Shown one piece after another: positions 45,131-50,702 of a stretch of DNA of 50,702 nucleotides. The DNA lies in the NCBI GenBank assembly GCA_018398765.1, contig JAHBMJ010005331.1, positions 1 to 50,702 of the forward strand, given 5' to 3'. Position 1 is the first letter of the stretch; each line of letters opens with the position of its first letter. The position numbers and the translations under genes were made by a program. Below the pieces are notes generated by a model. It saw only the letters and a program-made list of their open reading frames with translations. It was not told the origin of the DNA and did not search any database. This DNA comes from Chromera velia. Lineage: Eukaryota > Sar > Chromeraceae.

Positions 45131-45717
45131 GAGAAGAAACGAAAGAGACGGGCACTCCACAAACACGACACACTGTGCAAACATCATGTGCAGTGTCAAT
45201 GCTTCGAGCGAGCTTCATTTCTACATCAAAGTCAGGTTGACAACCTGACAGGAGAAGCTTGTTTTATTCTGAGAAAAGCAACAAGAAGGATACACTCTCA
45301 AAAATCTGCAGAGACGACGGAGGGAAAAATCACGGCTGCACTGAGGCCAGCGTACCGCATGGGAAAGAGGTGGAGCTCTATGGAGCTCTGCAATGTGCAA
45401 TGGAAACACTTCAATCTCTAAGCAGTTCAGAACTAACTTAAGGAGTGCAGAGATGTGCAGAGGTACTGCATGCATAAGGTAGTCCATACTATAGCTCGTC
45501 AGCGATTCGTCATGGCGACGTCAGGTCCCGAAAAGCATGACGTATATATATATGCCAATTTCGGGAAAAAAGACCCGTAAAGCAGTTGCAAGCAAATTTC
45601 GGGAAATTGAGCGCCGGTCGGGCGTGCGCGGGCCAACTGGCCGGGATCGCGAGGGGCCTGCGGCCTCTGTCAGAGCTGCATGGCGCAGATTGCCTGACCT
45701 TCATTCAGGTTGGGATC
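45131..45717. other. spacer between repeat array and inverted-repeat element
   Basis: There is no recognised gene. A TATATA stretch occurs near 45543, and a GC-rich segment (45600-45670) lies just before the element end. Confidence 0.35.
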
Positions 45718-45950
45718 AATTTTAGATAAGGTCTCACAGGGCCCCCCCCCATCCATAACGTCCGTAACGTCCGTAACGCCGAAGCATCACAGCTCTCTCT
45801 TGATGGAGCGTATCCATCTCCTCTGTTGTTGGCCCAACTCTGTCTGTCCACTTCACTCTCCTATCTGTAAACGTGTTCCGATCGGGTTTCTTCAGTCCTT
45901 TTCGCTCTACAGGTATGGCTTGCCGAGACAGTGAGTCAAGTGTTTATATT

Positions 45951-46120
45951 CGCATGCCAGGGGCAAGTAGGGTGCTTTTTACTCCCCCCTCTACATAGGA
46001 GACCGGCGCCTTTCCGTAAAAAACTCGTTCTCATAATTGGTAAAGAGTTAGAAGCTGAAACTTTGTGTAAATGCGCCGCTTTAGGGGGGCAAAAAGCACC
46101 CTACTCGCCCCCGGTATGCG
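45951..46120. mobile_element. 170-bp foldback (hairpin) element nested in the larger element
   Basis: The arm 45951-45988 (starting CGCATGCCAGGGGCAAGTAG) pairs with 46085-46120 (ending CTACTCGCCCCCGGTATGCG) over about 36 bases with few mismatches, around a loop of about 96 bases. The palindromic arms and small size suggest a foldback MITE inserted into the older element. Confidence 0.6.
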
Positions 46121-46217
46121 TTTTAGAACCTTCCAAAAGCGTTGTGGTGGTGGAGTCGTCTGATGATGAGTCCCCCCTAAGACTCCCCAGCAGAGCCCTC
46201 TCTTCTCTCCTGAGGCA

Positions 46218-47381
46218 ATGAAGAAGGTTGAAGAAGAAAGTCCGTTGAGGCCGCCGCCATGGAGATCCAGCCGGCTCTCTTCCTGCTTTGCGCCTGCAAG
46301 GTTCAAAATGGAAGAACTCTTGCCCTCTGCCCGCGGCCCTGCAGGGTTCAAAATAGAAGAACTCTCACTCTCTGCCCGCGGCCCTCTTTTCTTGGAAGAT
46401 GAAGATGAAGACAAAGATAAAAATGGTATTGCAGGGCCTGGCTTCACATATGAGACGCCGCCTTATTGTGGTGAGCAAGAAGAAGACGCCAGTGAGGAGG
46501 AATTTGGTGGGGAGGAAGAAGACGGGTACTCTGATGAAGAGGACATGAGTGAGGAAGAAGAGGAGGGGGGAAGAAGAGGAGAGGGGAAGCCCCGGAGGGC
46601 CACAGTCTAGGCCACAGTAGAAAGGGTGAGAGAGTGTAGAAAAAATAAGAAGAATGACCCGCAGGCCTAGCAATAGCATCTGGAGAAGGAGAGAGAAAGG
46701 AAGAGAAATAAAAGGAAAAACAAAAGGAACCGTCCCTCTGCAGTGGCGAGAAGAGAAGCAAAGGAGAGAGAGAGGGAAGAAAAGAAGAGAGAGGTAGCAG
46801 AGGCCAAACAGGCAAGACTGCAGGCTGCGAAGGAGACAGCAGAGCAGAAGCAAGCTAAGAAAGAGGAGCGTGAAAAGAAGATAAGAAAAGATAGGGAAGA
46901 GAGAAAGCTAAGACTGGCGGGGGTCAGGGCTTTGCGGCAAGCTGAGAAAGAAGAAAATAAAAAAAGGAAAAGGAATTCGTTTGTTGATGCTGCGAGAATA
47001 AAAGTGAGCAAGATGGCAGAGAAAATTGCGGAGGCTAAACTAAATACGTTAGATAGCCTCGGTATCCTCTCGGATGCTTTGTTTGAACGAAAGGAAAGTC
47101 TGGCAGAGGAAAGATTCTGCTATCTTAACGCGGCTTGGAAGGCCCCTCTGGAATACCTGAATTTTGTCTCTCCTAATGTGCTGTCGGATTCTGTTCCCTT
47201 TAAGTCAGTCATGTCCTTTTCTCACTCGACGATGATGTTTTTTGTTTTTTGTTTCACTTCTCTTCCCCCCCCCTGTCTCTCTATGGATTGCAGCGGACAT
47301 CAGCTCAGCTTCCTCCGCTTTCTCAACTTCAAGTATATCGGAGAGAGGCTGGATAAGGATATATACGTGACTATACCTTAA
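46218..47381 (+). pseudogene. acidic/coiled-coil protein gene of the inverted-repeat element, three in-frame TAGs, one intron
   Basis: One frame runs from the ATG at 46218 to TAA at 47379-47381. Stops inside it are TAG at 46608-46610, 46668-46670 and 46674-46676 only. The N-terminal part is acidic (DEDEDKDK, EEDMSEEEEEGG). The middle (about 46690-46990) is a long Lys/Arg/Glu/Ala-rich predicted coiled coil. The C-terminal part looks globular (RIKVSKMAEKIAEAKLNTLD, FCYLNAAWKAPLEYL). An intron at 47204-47293 (donor GTCAGT, acceptor TTGCAG, 90 bases, so frame-neutral) is likely because the next block, GHQLSFLRFLNFKYIGERLD, reads as normal protein while the intron does not. Function unknown; location suggests an element-encoded protein. 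Whether the TAGs are mutations or are read through is open. Confidence 0.5.
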
Positions 47382-47604
47382 GGGATGCTAAGCCCGTCAT
47401 TGAGTTCAAACACTCACCATCAACACCCATACCTTCGTTTTCCTCATCGTCGGAAGCAACAAGGTCTGGCAGATCAAACTCATTGTCATACAAATCCTCG
47501 AACTCAAGGTAGATGTCAAGGTCCTCATGAGCGGCGTAGTAGATGGGGTCACTCTGGGTCCGTAAAGTCATCTCCCCCGCTTTCCTCTCTCTTTCCACCA
47601 TCAT
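47371..47604 (-). CDS. short acidic ORF, unknown function
   Basis: The ORF encodes 77 residues from the first of two adjacent ATGs, with the strongly acidic core LDIYLEFEDLYDNEFDLPD then ASDDEENEG. Its codon-like, non-repetitive composition differs from the low-complexity DNA upstream. It overlaps the end of the plus-strand gene by about 11 bases in a convergent arrangement. Acidic N-terminal segments of this kind occur in some DNA transposases, so it could be a remnant exon of one, but no catalytic motif is present. Confidence 0.4.
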   Translation of the reverse strand: MMVERERKAGEMTLRTQSDPIYYAAHEDLDIYLEFEDLYDNEFDLPDLVASDDEENEGMGVDGECLNSMTGLASLKV

Positions 47605-47645
47605 AGAGCATAAAACCCAAAGCAAGCAACCAGTAGAGAACGAAC

Positions 47646-47710
47646 ACAGAGAACAAGCACAGAGAACGAGCACAGAGAACAAGCACAGAGAACGAGCACA
47701 GAGAACGAGC
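47646..47710 (+). repeat. 13-bp tandem repeat, 5 copies
   Basis: ACAGAGAACAAGC and ACAGAGAACGAGC alternate for five perfect-length units just upstream of the acidic ORF on the minus strand. Confidence 0.9.
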
Positions 47711-48049
47711 AACAAAGAGCAGCGACAGTACCGCGAAAAACACAATGCAAGTGTTACAGTGTATAGCACAGCACGGCATAGCATAGTATGGTAGCACAAA
47801 GCAGTCGATCATGCACAGTAACTCGATTAGAACACAGTGCATGCACAGGAAGCGAGACCGAGGATTGCAACAAGATCGATGGATCGATGGAGAGAGCAAA
47901 GTAAAAGTCAGGCAAATAATTGTGTTACGGACGCGTTGGAATCGGCTTGTCGGGATCCATGGTGATGCGGGATCCATGGTGACGGCCTAGGCCCACGTGT
48001 TACAGACGTTACGGATGGGGGAAGGCCCTGTGGGACCTTATCTAAAATT

Positions 48050-48989
48050 TACTCACAGCTTGCATAACACAGTGGTCTGTTTGGCTCAAACGTCAGCTTT
48101 GCTATGAAAATAGACCGCTAGGTCGAAATAAAGTAGCTTGGCAAAGACCTCCTCGTAAGTGCATCTACTTATTGCAAAGGGCACAAATGGCTCCCACTAG
48201 CTTTAAGGTTTACAACGCCGCAAACCGAATTAAAATCGCGCTGCACGCACTCATGAACCATTGGTTCACGTTTTGGTCATGAGCTGCCAAAAATTCATTT
48301 ATAGGCAAAAAGTCTTCTTCTGAGGGGTGAAAACCCCCCTAAAACTACGAAAAAAACCCCTTTAAAAACCATAAAATTCACTTTTCAAAGAGGTTCTACC
48401 AAAAATTTAGGAGTGCGTGCAGCGCAATTAAAATTGAATTGTCCTTCGGCTACCTTGAGATTTCAGATCGATGACCAGTCAGAAAGGCCGTGTACGGCGA
48501 CTCTACATGAGCGGCCTCGTGTTTCATATCGCTTCTGTCTGCTTTCAGAAGCTTTCTTTCACTTTCTTTTCTGTCTGTACAGTCAGATTGTTCTATTAAG
48601 AAAATCAGGAACGGCATTTGTGTATGCAACATCTTATGCAACGTGAAGCGACCTTGTCATGTTCCATCCGCTCCCATCTGCTTTGGAAAGCGGGCAAAAA
48701 TAAAGTGGCGTTATCGACATTAGTCTTAGTAAGCTTCTGACTCATTTCTGCTCTCCGCAGCCTTTCCCCCAAGTGTACTGCCTCTTAAGCTAGTTGGTTG
48801 GTTACTTTGTTCTGCATGGAAGCTTTATCTTGCATATATTAAGGTTTCGATGCGTGAATGCACGAATGTTGATTCACAAAGATAACACGTATTCAGATAG
48901 GTTCTTTGTCCGCCAAAGCACATAACATCCTGCTTAGCAACTCCTAATGATCAGACCCACAGTCTTATTATTGTTCAGGGCAGTGCTAC
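48050..48989. other. intergenic DNA with a short inverted repeat
   Basis: GCGCTGCACGCACTC at 48238-48252 is inverted at 48411-48425 (GAGTGCGTGCAGCGC), with a 158-bp loop containing the palindrome GAACCATTGGTTC. It could be a small foldback element. There is no coding signal. Confidence 0.45.
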
Positions 48990-49014
48990 ATGCATGTTTC
49001 TCTCTCTCTCTCTC

Positions 49015-49035
49015 TATGTGTGTGTATGTATATGT

Positions 49036-49101
<66 letters not shown>

Positions 49102-49130
49102 CTAGGTATATGTATATGTGTGTGTGTGCA
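49015..49130 (+). repeat. compound (TA)n(TG)n microsatellite
   Basis: About 22 bases of TA repeat (49046-49067) continue into about 32 bases of TG repeat, flanked by TATG-rich sequence. Confidence 0.9.
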
Positions 49131-50665
49131 AGTGGGTGTCTTCCTCACCGTTCTTTACTCCGCGTCGCTTTATCGTCGCTTCTAATTAATTTGGTCACTC
49201 CATCCCGTCCAAGGACCTGTTTGACCTATAGGGTTTGCAAGAGAGTTGCTCTTCTTTGATCGATATTGATCTAGATATTGATTCGAACTGGGGTTTTGGC
49301 ACCCAAATTTGCTTTGCTGATATTTTGGTTACTTTGTACTTTTTATTTGAAAGCTAAGGCACCCAAAAATGTCTCTGAATCTTTTGTTTCTTTTATTGAA
49401 GAGCCTCTTTGCTTTATTTAAACAATGAAAGAACTCGGAGACAATGAATGCCCGGCGTATCATAATGGCGTATATTAGTGTACCTTTAAATGCAAAGTAT
49501 GTTTCATTTGAAAAAAAAGTAACGTTTTCTTTGCAAAACACACTGTTAATCGTGTGCTCTCGATGCCGAACGTTCTCTTTAACTAGTATGCGAGGAGAGA
49601 CGCCCTTACTATGCAGTGACAATCGCTGTGAAACGCGCTTGACTGTCGATATTGGATCGATTGGTATGCGCTCTGGCTTGACTGTTCTTTAGGGAGGTTC
49701 GGCGATGCTCTTTATAGCACCAGCGTGCATTGATATGCATCGTCATAAAAGTTTTCCATGGGTGTTTTTGTATAATCATTATGGTTATTATGATAATCAA
49801 TCATAATTATTATTATCATTATGATAATCAGTCATAATGATTATAGAACATTACGATTATGTCTATAAACATTACATCATTATCACAATGAAGCCATAAT
49901 GATTATTGAGTTAACCCACAGATAGTAGACGGATGGAAGATTAAAAGTGAAGCAGACATACTAGAAACGGATCTTAAATACAGTTTTCCCCACTGCAGGC
50001 ATGTGCATGTAGAAACCAAGATATCTGTAGATATAAACATCTATAGGTCGGCTTACTGTCGGAATAGTACACTATTCAAACTATTTCTAGACAGGAAATT
50101 AGAATAGTACACTATTTAGGAATAGTTTACTTTTCTGACACCTAAGTAGAATACTTAGAAAATCAGGCCAGCTTAAGGATAAATAGTATAAATAGTGAAC
50201 TATTCATGTTTTAGTTCATGTTATTCTCCCAATAAAACAACAAGTCCAGAACATAGTCTAGACCATCCACCAGCATGTTCCAGTATATTGTTATCGCAAA
50301 ACAAGGAACAAAATGGCAAATCAGGAGGCCACAGAGCACCTGCATGGTAGGGCTGTACATCAGATCAGAGCGAGTGGAGCGCCGTCGCTCAAGCTCAATA
50401 AGGCTCAATTAGGATACTGCAACAAACGCTACAAAAGAATCTGAGTTCAGGTTGGAAAGAGTTTAAAGAGAGCCGTCTCTCCATCACACGCTCTTTTCTC
50501 CTGTCCTTGTCCATTAGGTCTCTTTCCTTCTCCCTCTTGTCATCCCTTTTCTTTGATCTCCCTCTTGTCGTCCTTGGCCAATCTGAGATAAATAAGGAGA
50601 CTCAGTGGGAATGAATGGAAGAAAGACAGAAAGATCGACCCAAATAGAAATAAAGAGAGGGGAAA

Positions 50666-50699
<34 letters not shown>

Positions 50700-50702
50700 A
50701 GG
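49131..50702. other. non-coding right end of the window
   Basis: This part includes the AT-rich right terminus of the putative 6.8-kb element (to 49918), three copies of an AATAGT-type near-palindrome (50062-50205), and a purine-rich end with a GA repeat and G-run (50660-50702). No gene was recognised. Confidence 0.4.
50062..50205. repeat. three copies of a 14-bp near-palindrome
   Basis: AATAGTACACTATT occurs at about 50063 and 50103, and AATAGTGAACTATT at about 50189. Each is almost self-complementary. Spacing is uneven (about 40 and 86 bases). They could be binding sites or part of an unrecognised element end. Confidence 0.45.

Larger units (their letters stand above)
45718..48049. mobile_element. 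2.3-kb element with about 50-bp terminal inverted repeats
   Basis: The left end starts AATTTTAGATAAGGTC, followed by TCACAGGGCC and CCATCCATAACGTCCGTAAC. The right end, read on the minus strand from 48049, has the same order with a few substitutions (AATTTTAGATAAGGTC, CCACAGGGCC, CCATCCGTAACGTCTGTAAC). About 50 aligned bases match in inverted orientation. The interior carries a coiled-coil gene on the plus strand and a short acidic ORF on the minus strand that converge and overlap slightly. No target duplication or known transposase was seen. Confidence 0.7.
43158..49918. mobile_element. possible 6.8-kb element bounded by 13-bp inverted repeats and AATCATTAT-rich ends
   Basis: TGGGTTAACTCAA at 43158-43170 is matched by its exact inverse TTGAGTTAACCCA at 49906-49918. 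Directly inside each copy lies a block of ATAATCATTAT-type repeats (43180-43450 and 49775-49905) not seen elsewhere in the window. Paired termini with matching subterminal repeats suggest one DNA-transposon-like unit, but no target duplication was found and no transposase was recognised between the ends. The two ends could instead be independent small elements of the same family. Confidence 0.35.

Noticed and set aside
44208-45248. Overlapping ORFs repeating a CQHKGLSYQGKMFASLL-like peptide
   Set aside because: The peptide recurs because a non-coding 146/152-bp unit is tandemly repeated; periods are not multiples of three, so no single protein spans the array.

Overview
The window is nuclear DNA from a protist-like eukaryote. 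Host genes are cut by short GT-AG introns of about 70 to 900 bases, gene density is low, and long stretches are microsatellite-rich or made of mobile-element debris. The gene set (a Patched/RND permease, a peroxisomal-type dienoyl-CoA reductase, an isopenicillin-N-synthase-like 2OG oxygenase, an ankyrin protein and a novel secreted protein) fits a free-living alga or alveolate such as a chromerid, but the sequence alone does not prove the species.

Layout. Positions 1-7300 hold a minus-strand Ty3/gypsy chromovirus (spliced gag, then protease, RT, RNase H, integrase and chromodomain) broken by three in-frame stops. Positions 9707-11511 hold a 5'-truncated non-LTR retrotransposon ORF with four in-frame TAG codons. 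Two divergent host pairs follow the same design. The 2OG-Fe(II) oxygenase (12262-14978, minus) lies head to head with an ankyrin-repeat gene (15708-18333, plus). A 1920-residue Patched-like RND permease (24805-32379, minus, 7 exons) lies head to head with a 6-exon secreted protein gene (33065-36937, plus). An 871-bp TA-flanked inverted-repeat element sits in a degenerate ORF near 19.1-20.4 kb. A 3-exon DECR2-like reductase (39234-40713, minus) and a tRNA-Lys(CTT) gene (40975-41047, minus) follow. From 41 kb to the end the DNA is repeat-dominated: two tandem-repeat arrays, a 600-bp GGAA tract, a 2.3-kb element with about 50-bp terminal inverted repeats that carries genes on both strands, a foldback element nested in it, and possibly an outer 6.8-kb element.

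Cross-cutting observations. All 20 inferred acceptors end in GCAG, and the commonest donor is GTCAGT rather than GTAAGT. In-frame interruptions of mobile-element ORFs are strongly biased to TAG, while no host gene here contains an internal TAG or ends in one. I think cytosine deamination at CAG sites is the likelier cause, but a code or readthrough explanation should be tested. Exon models were built by hand from reading-frame continuity and splice dinucleotides; none is confirmed by transcripts.
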